Shown here in pieces: positions 17,571 through 26,633 of a DNA stretch of 64,000 bases. Source of the stretch: Gammaproteobacteria bacterium 42_54_T18 (GTDB lineage: Bacteria; Pseudomonadota; Gammaproteobacteria; Pseudomonadales; Ketobacteraceae); the NCBI GenBank assembly GCA_002163245.1, contig MAAL01000112.1, positions 1 through 64,000 of the forward strand. Direction: 5' to 3'. The notes beneath the pieces were generated by a model. That model was not told the origin of the DNA. It did no database searches and worked only from the letters and a program-made list of their open reading frames with translations. Numbering within the stretch: position 1 is the stretch's first letter; the number at the start of each line of letters is the position of its first letter. A program made the position numbers and the translations under genes.

Positions 17571-18704
17571 ATGGATCGAGGTGATATTCAAAATTACCGC
17601 CAGTTGTTTTTGTCAGATATACCACTAATGGACGTTCGAGCACCTATTGAATTTAGTAAGGGTGCTTTCCCTAGCGCTATTAATCTACCTGTATTGAATG
17701 ATCGTGAGCGTGAATTGGTAGGTACTTGCTATAAAGAAAATGGCCAAGATGCTGCGATTACGCTAGGGCATTCATTGTTAACGGATGATATTAAGACGCA
17801 ACGAGTGAAGGCGTGGGGTGATTTTGCTAAAGCAAACCCTGAGGGCTATTTGTACTGTTTTCGTGGCGGTCTACGTTCTCGCTCAACTCAGCAAGCTCTA
17901 AAAGATGCCGGCATTAACTACCCTTTAGTGCTGGGTGGTTATAAAGCAATGCGTCGTTTCTTGATTGACGAGCTTGAATTGAATGCGTCAACGTTACCCT
18001 ATTGTGTTGTTGCTGGGCCTACGGGTTCAGGGAAAACGGAGCTGATTATAGCGCTCGATGGAGCCGTTGATTTAGAGGGGCTTGCAAACCACCGTGGTTC
18101 AAGTTTTGGGAAATTGCCGGGTGGGCAGCCTAGCCAAATTGATTTTGAAAATAGACTATCGATTGCCTTGTTGGGGCATAGGGAAGCTAAAACGTCTATA
18201 ACCTCTGTAATAGCCCCTGTGTATGTGGAGGATGAAGGGCGGTTAATTGGGCGTTGTGCATTACCGGAAACCCTAAAAAAACGTATGTCTGAATCTCCTA
18301 CTGTGATATTGGAGGCAACCATTGAGTCTCGGGTTGATCGTGGCGTGAAGGATTATGCAGAGAATATGTATGAACGGTTTCAAGTGCTTTATGATACGAA
18401 AGAGCAAGCCTTTGATGCGTTGGAAGAACATCTGAAGGGAAGTTTGTCACGAATTAAGCGACGATTGGGCGGTGAGCGTTATTCTCGCTTGGATGACATG
18501 TTGGCTGAAGCGTTGCAGCAGCACAAGCGGACAGGTTGCGTGCAGGCTTACCGAGAACTCGTATCGGAATTGTTGCTAGAATATTACGATCCGATGTATG
18601 AATATCAAGATAAACAAAAACAACGGCCAGTGCTGTTTAAAGGTGATCACAACATGATTATTGAGTGGTCCCAAAGTGAGGCGATTTATGAAGCTTATCG
18701 GTAA
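17571..18704 (+). CDS. mnmH: tRNA 2-selenouridine synthase
   Basis: A 377-residue protein with the full MnmH/SelU layout. An N-terminal rhodanese domain has the catalytic cysteine in YCFRGGLRS (C96). It is followed by a P-loop domain with GPTGSGKTE (149-157). The enzyme replaces the sulfur of 2-thiouridine at the wobble position of tRNA Lys, Glu and Gln with selenium from selenophosphate, via geranylated tRNA. Its length matches the family. It overlaps the next gene by 17 bp and heads an operon with an ABC transporter. SelD (selenophosphate synthetase), needed for the donor, is not in the window and should be elsewhere in the genome. Confidence 0.95.
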   Translation: MDRGDIQNYRQLFLSDIPLMDVRAPIEFSKGAFPSAINLPVLNDRERELVGTCYKENGQDAAITLGHSLLTDDIKTQRVKAWGDFAKANPEGYLYCFRGGLRSRSTQQALKDAGINYPLVLGGYKAMRRFLIDELELNASTLPYCVVAGPTGSGKTELIIALDGAVDLEGLANHRGSSFGKLPGGQPSQIDFENRLSIALLGHREAKTSITSVIAPVYVEDEGRLIGRCALPETLKKRMSESPTVILEATIESRVDRGVKDYAENMYERFQVLYDTKEQAFDALEEHLKGSLSRIKRRLGGERYSRLDDMLAEALQQHKRTGCVQAYRELVSELLLEYYDPMYEYQDKQKQRPVLFKGDHNMIIEWSQSEAIYEAYR

Positions 18705-19593
18705 ATATCGATCTTATCTATTTGTGGTGTTGGCAGTGATTGGCTGTTGTTTTCCCATCGCGAGTCAGGCCGCAAAGGCGTTGGTATTTACCGCAATACC
18801 TGATCAGGATGAAAGTCAATTACGTGCGCGCTTTTCTACCGTAGCTTCATATTTACAGCGACAGTTAGGGGTAGATGTTCGTTATTTGCCCGTAAAATCC
18901 TACGGTGCTGCTGTGACGGCGTTTAAAAATGATCAAGTTCAGTTGGCTTGGTTTGGCGGGTTATCCGGCGTGCGTGCTCGCAGCCGTGTGCCTGGATCAT
19001 CGGCGATTGCGCAAGGGTTCGAGGATCAATTTTTTACTTCTTATTTTATTGTTAACAGGCAGCAAGTCTCGTTTGCTACATCCTCAGATATGTTATCAAC
19101 ATCGATGTCAGGTTTGGACGGACTAAAAGGTCTTACCTTTAGCTTTGGGTCGAAAGGTTCGACATCGGGCCGCTTAATGCCTGAGTTTTATATTCGTAAA
19201 CATTTTACCTTAGCACCCCAAGACGTGTTTCGTCGTGTTGGCTTTAGCGGAGATCACTCTCGAACGATTGCACTGGTTGAGTCTGGTGCATTTCAGGCGG
19301 GAGCTGTAAATTATAAAGTGTGGGAAAAAGCAGTAATGCAAGGTTTAGTAGATACTGAAAAAGTTGCTGTTGTGTGGAAAACACCCTCGTATCCAGATTA
19401 TCAATGGACCATTCGAGGTGATGTAGATCAGAAGTTTGGTAAAGGGTTTACAACAAAGGTGACCAATGTCTTGTTAGAAATGTCTGACCCGGCGTTATTA
19501 AAAGTCTTTCCGCGCAAGTCTTTTGTACCAGCGCATAATAAAGATTATGAGTCGATTGTTAATGTTGCCAAATCTATAGGGTTGATCGATTAA
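18688..19593 (+). CDS. Periplasmic binding protein of a putative selenate-type ABC transporter (PhnD-like)
   Basis: A 301-residue protein from the ATG at 18688, preceded by GAGG and followed by a signal peptide ending near SQAAKA. A TTG further upstream (18661) gives no signal peptide. The mature part follows the phosphate/phosphonate-binding (PhnD) fold, with LVFTAIPDQDE at the start, QLAWFGGLSGVRAR and SKGSTSGRLMPEFY in the ligand region. In many bacteria a branch of this family lies beside selD or mnmH and is named a putative selenate-binding protein. The 17-bp overlap with mnmH supports a selenium-oxyanion role here. Phosphonate or phosphite binding is the alternative. Confidence 0.85.
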   Translation: MKLIGKYRSYLFVVLAVIGCCFPIASQAAKALVFTAIPDQDESQLRARFSTVASYLQRQLGVDVRYLPVKSYGAAVTAFKNDQVQLAWFGGLSGVRARSRVPGSSAIAQGFEDQFFTSYFIVNRQQVSFATSSDMLSTSMSGLDGLKGLTFSFGSKGSTSGRLMPEFYIRKHFTLAPQDVFRRVGFSGDHSRTIALVESGAFQAGAVNYKVWEKAVMQGLVDTEKVAVVWKTPSYPDYQWTIRGDVDQKFGKGFTTKVTNVLLEMSDPALLKVFPRKSFVPAHNKDYESIVNVAKSIGLID

Positions 19594-20258
19594 TGTTGGC
19601 ATTGGTTGACCATTTTTCCGGTTATCAAAACCGACACGTTTTGCGTAATATTAATCTCACTATTACGAAAGGCGAAAGTGTGGCTGTTGTGGGGGAGAGT
19701 GGTGCAGGGAAAAGCACCCTGTTGCGGCAGTTATATAAGCTTTCCCCTAAAACGATTGCTCTCTGCCCGCAATCCTTAGGGTTGGTGCCAACCTTATCCG
19801 CATTCCATAATATTTATATGGGGCAATTACATCAACGTACTCCGTTTCGCCATCTATTAAATTTGTGTTGGCCACAAACGTCGGCGTGGAATAATGTGCT
19901 GTCGATTGCAAAGCATGTGGGAGTACAAGAGTTATTACGACAGCCGGTTTCCAGCCTGTCGGGTGGGCAACAGCAGCGCGTTGCGCTTGCGCGGTCTTTA
20001 CTTCAGGCTCAATCGAAGGCTGTTACTACATTTATTGGTGATGAACCTGTGTCCTCCGTGGATCAAAAACATGGTGGATTATTGTTGGAACAGTTAAAAG
20101 AACAATTCTCTACGGTGATTGTTGCGATTCATGATCGGCAGTTAGCGTTACAGCATTTTGATCGTGTGATTGGTATTCAACATGGCAGCGTCGTATTTGA
20201 TGAGCTTTCATCTACGTTAACATTGCAGGATCTATCTGTCGTGTGTCGTGATCAATGA
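19593..20258 (+). CDS. ABC transporter ATP-binding protein (selenium-linked operon)
   Basis: A 221-residue nucleotide-binding subunit with Walker A GESGAGKST (34-42), signature LSGGQQQR, Walker B FIGDEPVSSVD and an H-loop in VIVAIHDRQ. The closest subfamily is the PhnC type. The start overlaps the stop of the binding-protein gene (TAATG), and its own stop overlaps the permease start (ATGATG), so translation is coupled through the operon. It powers import by the fused permease encoded next. It is slightly shorter than typical PhnC (about 250 residues). Confidence 0.93.
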   Translation: MLALVDHFSGYQNRHVLRNINLTITKGESVAVVGESGAGKSTLLRQLYKLSPKTIALCPQSLGLVPTLSAFHNIYMGQLHQRTPFRHLLNLCWPQTSAWNNVLSIAKHVGVQELLRQPVSSLSGGQQQRVALARSLLQAQSKAVTTFIGDEPVSSVDQKHGGLLLEQLKEQFSTVIVAIHDRQLALQHFDRVIGIQHGSVVFDELSSTLTLQDLSVVCRDQ

Positions 20259-21817
20259 TGCCGGGTTTACAAAAGCAAGGGGCGAAAAAGGCAGGGTTCT
20301 TTTCAAGAAATTTCACTAGAAAAATACCATTATCGTTGCCAACAAAAAGCACTCTCATGTTGATTGCGGTATCAATCGCATGTCTGTTTTATGCGGATGT
20401 AGAGGTTGCCATGACTTCACCGTGGGCAGAACTACAACGTTTGATGTTGGGAGCGTTAACACCGTCTTACCCTTCTATGTCCGAGTTATTTCAAGCGGTT
20501 GTGCTAACGGTACAGTTTGCTGTTGTGGGTGTCATGGTGGGGGTGTTATTTGGATTTGGTTTTGCTTGTATTTATCAATGGGCACCGATACGTTGGTTTT
20601 GTGCATTAATTCGAGCAATACATGAATTGTTTTGGGCGTTGTTACTAATTGCTGTGATCGGGGTGTCGCCTTTGGCTGGTCTATTGGCTATCGCTATTCC
20701 TTATTCTGGTATATTCGCCAAAGTATTTTATGAGATGTTATTACAGGCAAACCCGGCCCCTGATTTTGTGTTAAAAGAAAAGGCAGGAGTGATTTCGCGT
20801 TTTGTTTATGGTCGGTTAGCTCAAATGGCACCTCGTATGGCGCGTTATATAAGGTACCGATTAGAATGCGCGTTACGTTCCAGTGCGGTGCTGGGTTTTG
20901 TTGGCTTGCCCACGCTTGGTTACCATTTAGAGTCGGCAGTTAAAGAGGGGCATTACTCTGAAGCTTGGTTGTTAATGTATGTGTTGCTGGCGTTAATAGG
21001 TAGTAAGAAATGGTGGTTTAATCGTCGAACCTGGTTGGGGTTGACGGTATTGGCCTGTGCATTTTTTCCATTCTCAGAAAGTGTTTCGTTACAAAATCTG
21101 GGACAGTTTTTTACAGAGGAGTTGGTGCCGTCTCCATTACGTGGTGTTGATTTGGGTAGTGACCCATCTCAGTCTATGTTCTCTTTATCCACTTCTTTGT
21201 TGTTGCCTTGGTTTCAGATGTTGTGGGTTAACGAGGTCCTGCCTGGTGTTATCAATACACTTGTACTTACGATGTTGGCTTTGGTTGCCACCGGTGTATG
21301 TGTCTTGGTGTTGCTGCCTCCACAATCAATATGGTTTGCAGGAAAGAACTTAAGATTTGTAGGTCAGGGGGGGGCGTTAATTGTACGTTCGCTTCCTGAG
21401 ATCGTGCTCGCGTTTATAGTGATGCTGTTGGTGGGCCCATCGATGTTACCGGCAATTATTGCGTTGGCAGTTCACAACGGAGGGGTGATTAGTCATCTGT
21501 TGCAGCACCAAATTGATGAGTTGCGTTTACGTGAAGATCATCCCAGGGGGCTGCTGCTTTTTTGTTATGAAATCATGCCGCGTATTTCAACACAATTTAT
21601 GAGCTTTTGGTTGTATCGTTGGGAAGTGATTATGCGGGAAACGGCAATCTTGGGTTTGTTGGGGATTCCCACGTTGGGGTTTTATATTGATTCTGCTTTT
21701 GAAGATATACGATACGATAGGGCGTTATTGTTAATTTTGACCGCCGCAGCGCTTAATCTTTTCATTGAGGCATTGTCTGGGCGGTTACAGAAAAAACTAT
21801 ACAATAAGCATCGTTAA
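20255..21817 (+). CDS. ABC transporter permease, two PhnE-like domains fused
   Basis: A 520-residue membrane protein made of two homologous halves, each ending with an EAA-type coupling loop. The first half has SSAVLGFVGLPTLGYHLES and the second has ETAILGLLGIPTLGFYIDS; both loops are followed by similar helices. Usually PhnE-like permeases are single-domain and dimerise; here one chain supplies both. The start overlaps the ATPase stop by 4 bp. It ends the mnmH operon. The substrate is inferred from context as a selenium oxyanion (selenate or selenite), not shown by sequence. Confidence 0.88.
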   Translation: MMPGLQKQGAKKAGFFSRNFTRKIPLSLPTKSTLMLIAVSIACLFYADVEVAMTSPWAELQRLMLGALTPSYPSMSELFQAVVLTVQFAVVGVMVGVLFGFGFACIYQWAPIRWFCALIRAIHELFWALLLIAVIGVSPLAGLLAIAIPYSGIFAKVFYEMLLQANPAPDFVLKEKAGVISRFVYGRLAQMAPRMARYIRYRLECALRSSAVLGFVGLPTLGYHLESAVKEGHYSEAWLLMYVLLALIGSKKWWFNRRTWLGLTVLACAFFPFSESVSLQNLGQFFTEELVPSPLRGVDLGSDPSQSMFSLSTSLLLPWFQMLWVNEVLPGVINTLVLTMLALVATGVCVLVLLPPQSIWFAGKNLRFVGQGGALIVRSLPEIVLAFIVMLLVGPSMLPAIIALAVHNGGVISHLLQHQIDELRLREDHPRGLLLFCYEIMPRISTQFMSFWLYRWEVIMRETAILGLLGIPTLGFYIDSAFEDIRYDRALLLILTAAALNLFIEALSGRLQKKLYNKHR

Positions 21818-21819
21818 CG

Positions 21820-21868
21820 ATTGTTGCTGAGGAGTAATCCTCTTTGCGGACTATTCTTCAGCAACAAT
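21820..21868. terminator. Hairpin at the junction of two convergent genes
   Basis: ATTGTTGCTGA (21820-21830) pairs with TCAGCAACAAT (21858-21868); a smaller GAGGA/TCCTC hairpin nests inside. The right arm overlaps the 3' end of the molybdopterin oxidoreductase gene. No strong T-tract follows, so terminator function for the transporter operon is only likely. Confidence 0.45.
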
Positions 21869-24184
21869 AGCCAATCGAGCATCATTCAGGCGAACAACAT
21901 TATCCCTCACTTCTATCTTGCTGACGGTCACCGGTTGACCACTGAGTGCTGCTGCTCCAGTGAGTTTGTCCACTAGCGTTTCATCAGTAATATCATTAAT
22001 GCTTACTCCAGGGTGCTCTGAAGCAACCGCCAATTGACTGCCCTTTCTTGTGTGTCCCCAGCCATGCGGAATGCTAATTACCGACGGCATAATACTATCG
22101 GTGATTTCTACAGGTAATCGAATCTCACCGCTTCTGGAGCTGACAGTGATCATGTCACCATTTTTAATAAGCAGTCGTTTGGCATCTGTTGGGTGAATAT
22201 ATGCAGTGCAACGATTTTTGCCTTTCACCAAACGGTAACTATTGTGCAGCCATGAGTTGTTGCTGCGAACATGACGTCGACCAATCAGGAAAAAGGTTTC
22301 TTTGTTTCTTTTTGGCACTTTGGCGAGACGTTCTTGTAATCGAGATACATCTTTTAAGAACATCTTTGGTACAAGGTTGATTTGTTTATTAGCAGTAGCC
22401 AATCGTTGCGGCAAACATGAATTAAGTGCACCAAGATCAATACCGTGAGGGTGTTTCTTTAAGGTCTTGAGGCTAAGTTGTGTGCCGCGATCTTTATTTG
22501 CTTGATTGTACGGGCTAAGGTCTAGTGCTAATCGAGCAATGTTTTTGCTGGATAGCCTGTTGTAGAGGAGGTCAACCAATTGTGTTTGTTGTTTTTCAAG
22601 TTGAGGAACTTTGGTGCCATAAGGGCCTGTTCGTAACAACACGTCTAAGATGCCATCGGCACCCAAGCGATCAAGAAGTTTGTGTTTGACCTCTGCCGCT
22701 GCCCAAGAAATCGGAGATTTGCTTTCGAAACGCTTGGTTAATTCTAGAAAGATTTGCCAATCATGACGTGTATCTGGGGCAGGGTGGAATAATGGCGGAG
22801 AATATTTAGCGTTATTGCGAATGCTCAACATGCTAAGGGCTAAGTCATAATGACTGTGCTCAAGCGGGCCCGTGGGTGGCAAAATGATATCTGCATGTTG
22901 CGTGGTTTCATTGAGGTAAAAATCAATAGCCACCATAAACTCAAGGCCTTCAAGACCCTTTTCAAGTTTTTTCCCATTAGGAACTGATAGCACAGGGTTG
23001 CCAGCGCTGGTTATTAGGCCTTTGATTTGACCTTCGCCTGGCGTAAGCATTTCTTCTGCCATGGTGGTGGCGGGGTATTCGCCGCCAAATTCTGGCAGGC
23101 GAGAGACGCGGCTTTTTCGGCTGTTAAAGGTGCCGGTTTGACCAAATACATTGGCAAGGCCAGCAAGGTCGACGGCAGGTTGAGTGAACATCATGCCGCC
23201 TTTTTCGTCCATATTCCCGGTGATGATGTTAATCACCATGATTAACCAGCTGCTGAGGCCGCCAAACTCTTGTGTTGATGTGCCCATTCGCCCATAGCAA
23301 CAAGCGCTGTCGGCTGCCGCAAATTCAGAGGCAATCTGTCGGATAGTTTTGGCGCTGATACCGGTATGTGGGGCGACTTTTTCGGGGGTGAAACCTGTCA
23401 CCATATTACGTAGGAGATTTAGCCCATGAGTAAAGTCTTCAGCTCGGCCTAAATTCACTAGATCTTTGCGAAATAATGTATGGACTATACCCATTAACAA
23501 CAGAGCATCACTTCCGGGTGTAATAAAGTGATGGCGATCTGCGACGTCGGACGTTTCTGTTTTACGGGGGTCAATAGTGATGAATTCCCCCCCCCGTTGT
23601 TGGATGGCGTTAATGCGAGTCTTGATATCTGGCGCAGTCATGATACTGCCATTAGACGCGATAGGATTGCCGCCAATACATAAAAAGTAATCGGTGCGAT
23701 CAATGTCAGGTACCGGTAAAAGTAACTGGTTGCCAAACATTTTCATCGCTACAAGCATAGGAGCTAACTGATCAACAGAGGTAGCGCTATAGCGGTTATG
23801 AGTTTGTAACGATGCTATAAAGGGAGCAATCGTCAACATGCTTCCAAGGTTATGTACCGTTGGGTTTCCGGTATACATGGCAAGCGAATTTTTGCCATGC
23901 TTGGCTTGAATGGTTCGTAATCGAGACGCGGCTTCATTGAAGGCATTTTCCCAACTAATGCGCTCCCAGCCTTGCGGTGTTTTTAGTAGTGGGTAACGCA
24001 AACGATCTGGGTCATCGTGAAGATCTTGCAATGCCACTGCTTTTGGACAAATATGGCCTCGACTAAGGGGATCATGTTTATCTCCCTTGACCGATAATAC
24101 CTTACCTTTTTCGTGGGTGATGACCACTCCACACATGGCTTCACATAGGTTGCAGGTTCGGTAATGTTTTTCCTGGCCAGGCAT
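21851..24184 (-). CDS. Molybdopterin-dependent oxidoreductase with N-terminal 4Fe-4S site
   Basis: A 777-residue protein of the DMSO reductase superfamily. C11, C14, C18 and C46 (CNLCEAMC and RGHICPKA) bind a 4Fe-4S cluster. The molybdopterin-binding domains follow, with an SADSACCYGRMG element and a C-terminal cofactor-cap domain beginning near FFLIGRRHVRSNNSW. The start is the ATG at 24184 with AAAGGA six bases before it; a longer frame would overlap the divergent gene and adds no homologous residues. No twin-arginine signal is present, so it is cytoplasmic. The closest types are formate dehydrogenase/assimilatory nitrate reductase-like (BisC) enzymes. No small subunit is adjacent and the substrate is unknown. 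Confidence 0.85.
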   Translation of the reverse strand: MPGQEKHYRTCNLCEAMCGVVITHEKGKVLSVKGDKHDPLSRGHICPKAVALQDLHDDPDRLRYPLLKTPQGWERISWENAFNEAASRLRTIQAKHGKNSLAMYTGNPTVHNLGSMLTIAPFIASLQTHNRYSATSVDQLAPMLVAMKMFGNQLLLPVPDIDRTDYFLCIGGNPIASNGSIMTAPDIKTRINAIQQRGGEFITIDPRKTETSDVADRHHFITPGSDALLLMGIVHTLFRKDLVNLGRAEDFTHGLNLLRNMVTGFTPEKVAPHTGISAKTIRQIASEFAAADSACCYGRMGTSTQEFGGLSSWLIMVINIITGNMDEKGGMMFTQPAVDLAGLANVFGQTGTFNSRKSRVSRLPEFGGEYPATTMAEEMLTPGEGQIKGLITSAGNPVLSVPNGKKLEKGLEGLEFMVAIDFYLNETTQHADIILPPTGPLEHSHYDLALSMLSIRNNAKYSPPLFHPAPDTRHDWQIFLELTKRFESKSPISWAAAEVKHKLLDRLGADGILDVLLRTGPYGTKVPQLEKQQTQLVDLLYNRLSSKNIARLALDLSPYNQANKDRGTQLSLKTLKKHPHGIDLGALNSCLPQRLATANKQINLVPKMFLKDVSRLQERLAKVPKRNKETFFLIGRRHVRSNNSWLHNSYRLVKGKNRCTAYIHPTDAKRLLIKNGDMITVSSRSGEIRLPVEITDSIMPSVISIPHGWGHTRKGSQLAVASEHPGVSINDITDETLVDKLTGAAALSGQPVTVSKIEVRDNVVRLNDARLAIVAEE

Positions 24185-24335
24185 ATTGAATCCTTTTATA
24201 AGCGATTGGGCACTAATCTTTTTATAGAGGCTCATGGTACTCGCGTGTGGCGAAGGATGCAAAGATAGGGGACAATAGCCCCCCAATGTAACGAATACTA
24301 AAAGAATACAAATAAGGCTGTCAGGAGAGACATCA

Positions 24336-24929
24336 TTGATCATTATTAAGAAGCTGTTTTTGGCCATTCTTGGGGGCGTTCTTGCCGCTAGTGCATTCTA
24401 TTGGTACCTAGACCGTGCCAATCCGTTATTGCAGATGGCCGAGCAATACCAGGAACAACGGGGTGTACCGGGAAAGAAATTGCTTGATCTGCCGGATGTT
24501 GGTTTTGAACAGTGGAATAAAGTTGAGCTATTTGATGCGTTAAGCGAAACCTTTGACCTTTCCAAAAACCTTGGCGAGGTACAAGAGCTGGACCTGCTTG
24601 GTAAGAGTGCAGATCCGTTGTTAGAGCGGTGGATTGAAGGGTTGTTAAATCATCAGGCAAGTATCACCGGGAAAGCCCCATTGTCAGCTGATTCCCGAGG
24701 GCGTATGACTAACTTACTGTTGAATATGAGGGAAGCCGCACAGCGAGCAGCAATGGCACAACGGGACGGTAAAGAGCTGTCGAGCGAAGATAAAGTGAAG
24801 GTTGCCTCCTTAATGGCTAAGGGAGAGATGCTTTTTGCCGATGAATTAGGCATGCCGTTGTCAGGTTTTATGGCTGAATTGACCAAAGGTGATCTTAGAG
24901 CCTTGTTTAACCCATCACCGGGGAGCTGA
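24336..24929 (+). CDS. Hypothetical membrane-anchored protein
   Basis: A 197-residue protein of unrecognised family. The start is TTG at 24336 with a strong AGGAG eight bases upstream; no in-frame ATG lies nearby. It begins IIIKKLFLAILGGVLAASAF, a single membrane anchor or uncleaved signal, so the helical, charged remainder probably faces the periplasm. The mature part is rich in Leu, Glu and Lys. The gene is divergent from the molybdopterin oxidoreductase and followed by a long spacer. Confidence 0.65.
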   Translation: MIIIKKLFLAILGGVLAASAFYWYLDRANPLLQMAEQYQEQRGVPGKKLLDLPDVGFEQWNKVELFDALSETFDLSKNLGEVQELDLLGKSADPLLERWIEGLLNHQASITGKAPLSADSRGRMTNLLLNMREAAQRAAMAQRDGKELSSEDKVKVASLMAKGEMLFADELGMPLSGFMAELTKGDLRALFNPSPGS

Positions 24930-25323
24930 CTTGGTAAGGTATTGGTGAGCTTGCACTTTTTCCATTGAGAATAAAAAGTTCTAATGAATCACACTGTATC
25001 CTCTTGAAAAAAGATCCCGTAGCGGTCTAACATGAAGACCTCAACAACCTGCTCTACACAGTTTATAACCGTTTTCTATCTCCTCAGCTTAGTTGACGTA
25101 CACAATGTGTGGATCGGGTTGTTTGAGCCAACCCTTTGTTTTTCTATGTATTTTTAATTGTGCTCTTCTTGTTTATTTCCTTCTAACACTCACGTTTAAG
25201 ATTGAGTGATTTATTGTGCCATAACAAATGATGCTTGTTGCCATTGAGAGCGCTATCAATTCGCTTCACAGTTGGAACTGTTGGGTTTTATCAGCAATAC
25301 TTATGTGGGTAAGCGGGGATGGA
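24930..25323. other. Intergenic region without supported gene
   Basis: About 390 bp between the membrane-anchored protein and the MpaB-family gene. No convincing ORF, RNA or terminator is seen. ACACAATGTGT (25099-25109), following a TTGACG, is a short palindrome that could belong to a promoter region. An in-frame ATG at 25228 would extend the next gene by 32 codons but lacks a ribosome site. Confidence 0.4.
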
Positions 25324-26322
25324 ATGATGAAAGTTGATAATGACAGTAATAGCGAGAGTGAGAGCCAGAGTAAGAATAAAGTCACACGAGAAGATTTATT
25401 GGATCAGCTAGAGGTGATGAAGTCAGCGGTTATCGATGATAATGCAGGCATATTTGGTCCAGACAGCATGTTTTGGCAGGTAGGCAAGTACACCACCTCG
25501 TTCTTAGGGGCGGGAAGAGCAGTATTGTTGCAGTTAGCCCATCCTTGGATTGCAAACGCCATAAAACAGCATTCCCGAACTATCGATGATCCTATGAGCC
25601 GTTTTCGAGGCACCTTTACTAATGTGTTCACCATGGTGTATGGCAATGTTGATCAGGTAATCAATTCGTCCCTTGGGCTTCACAATCTGCACGCTTCTAT
25701 TATTGGCGAAATCGAGGAAGATTCTGGGGTATTTAATAAAGGCTCCACGTACAATGCTAATGGCATTGATGCAATGATATGGGTGCATGCCACGTTATGG
25801 GAAACCGCCGTCAAAATGTATGAGTTGGTGGTGGGACCGTTAACGAAAGCAGAAAAAGAACAGTATTACTCTGAAACCAAAATGTTTGCTTATTTATTCG
25901 GTATTCCCGAATCGCGACTTCCCAAGGATTGGGATGACTTTATTGATTATAACGAAGCCATGTGGGTATCCGACCAGTTATACGTTGGAGACGCGGCAAA
26001 AGAGATTGCTTGGTTTATCTTTCATATGAACCCATTGTTGAGACCAATGTTAGCCCCTTTTGAAATCGTAACGGCACAGATGATGCCCTCACGGTTACGA
26101 GAGCAGTTTGAAATGCCGACGGATACCGTAACCAATCGCGCTGTTTACAATGCCTGTATTGGTACATTACAAAAAACCTATCCTTTGATGCCGAGGCGTT
26201 TACAGTATTTTCCTGCGTATATCGAAGCGCACCGGCGATTGAAAGGTTTGCATGACCCTGATTGGTTAACTGCGGCAATGAATAAAGCTATGTTAGGAAC
26301 GTCTCGGTTAGTGTCTGCCTAA
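25324..26322 (+). CDS. Oxygenase MpaB/DUF2236 family protein
   Basis: A 332-residue protein from the ATG at 25324, which follows a GGGGATGG sequence; the preceding 32 codons (from 25228) are possible but less likely. The sequence GRAVLLQLAHPWIANAIKQHS, then RFRGTFTNVFTMVYG and MIWVHATLWETAVKMYE, is the pattern of the DUF2236 family. That family includes rubber oxygenase Lcp and fungal MpaB and binds heme b through conserved histidines. A low-complexity Ser/Glu-rich N terminus precedes the domain. It probably acts as a heme-dependent oxygenase on an unsaturated lipid or terpenoid; the substrate is unknown. It stands alone. Confidence 0.83.
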   Translation: MMKVDNDSNSESESQSKNKVTREDLLDQLEVMKSAVIDDNAGIFGPDSMFWQVGKYTTSFLGAGRAVLLQLAHPWIANAIKQHSRTIDDPMSRFRGTFTNVFTMVYGNVDQVINSSLGLHNLHASIIGEIEEDSGVFNKGSTYNANGIDAMIWVHATLWETAVKMYELVVGPLTKAEKEQYYSETKMFAYLFGIPESRLPKDWDDFIDYNEAMWVSDQLYVGDAAKEIAWFIFHMNPLLRPMLAPFEIVTAQMMPSRLREQFEMPTDTVTNRAVYNACIGTLQKTYPLMPRRLQYFPAYIEAHRRLKGLHDPDWLTAAMNKAMLGTSRLVSA

Positions 26323-26633
26323 CTATTGTCTTTTAGATAAGGGGCTAAGTATATAAGGCCCTACTACAGAAATACCCTCCAATTCCTTATTGCCTACTGG
26401 TATTTGAAAAAACTCTACCGATTGGATTAGGCCATTAGTCCTGATCTATGTGTCGAATTGTTACAGGTGCATCTTTTGCCTTAAATGCATCCTATTGTAG
26501 ATATCTTGCTGGTAAAAAACGCTAATGAGTCATTTTTTAAAACGATAGTACAAAAAGTACCGAGTGACTCCTGCAGCTGTTTGTGACACTGATCACCTTT
26601 TGAAATACTAATACAGTCGTGAGATATAAGGCT
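26323..26633. other. Intergenic region without supported gene
   Basis: About 310 bp between the MpaB-family and second DUF1631 genes. The hexamer TGCATC occurs twice about 18 bp apart near 26467-26491. I see no terminator with a T-tract, no RNA gene and no coding frame with support. Confidence 0.4.

Noticed and set aside
17571-21817. Phosphonate uptake operon
   Set aside because: PhnD/PhnC/PhnE-type homology alone would allow it, but the overlap with mnmH and the absence of C-P lyase genes favour selenium; kept as an alternative.
23604-24367. Longer 838-residue reading of the molybdopterin oxidoreductase, starting at 24367
   Set aside because: It would overlap the divergent gene, and the ATG at 24184 has a ribosome site and places the 4Fe-4S cysteines at the normal position.
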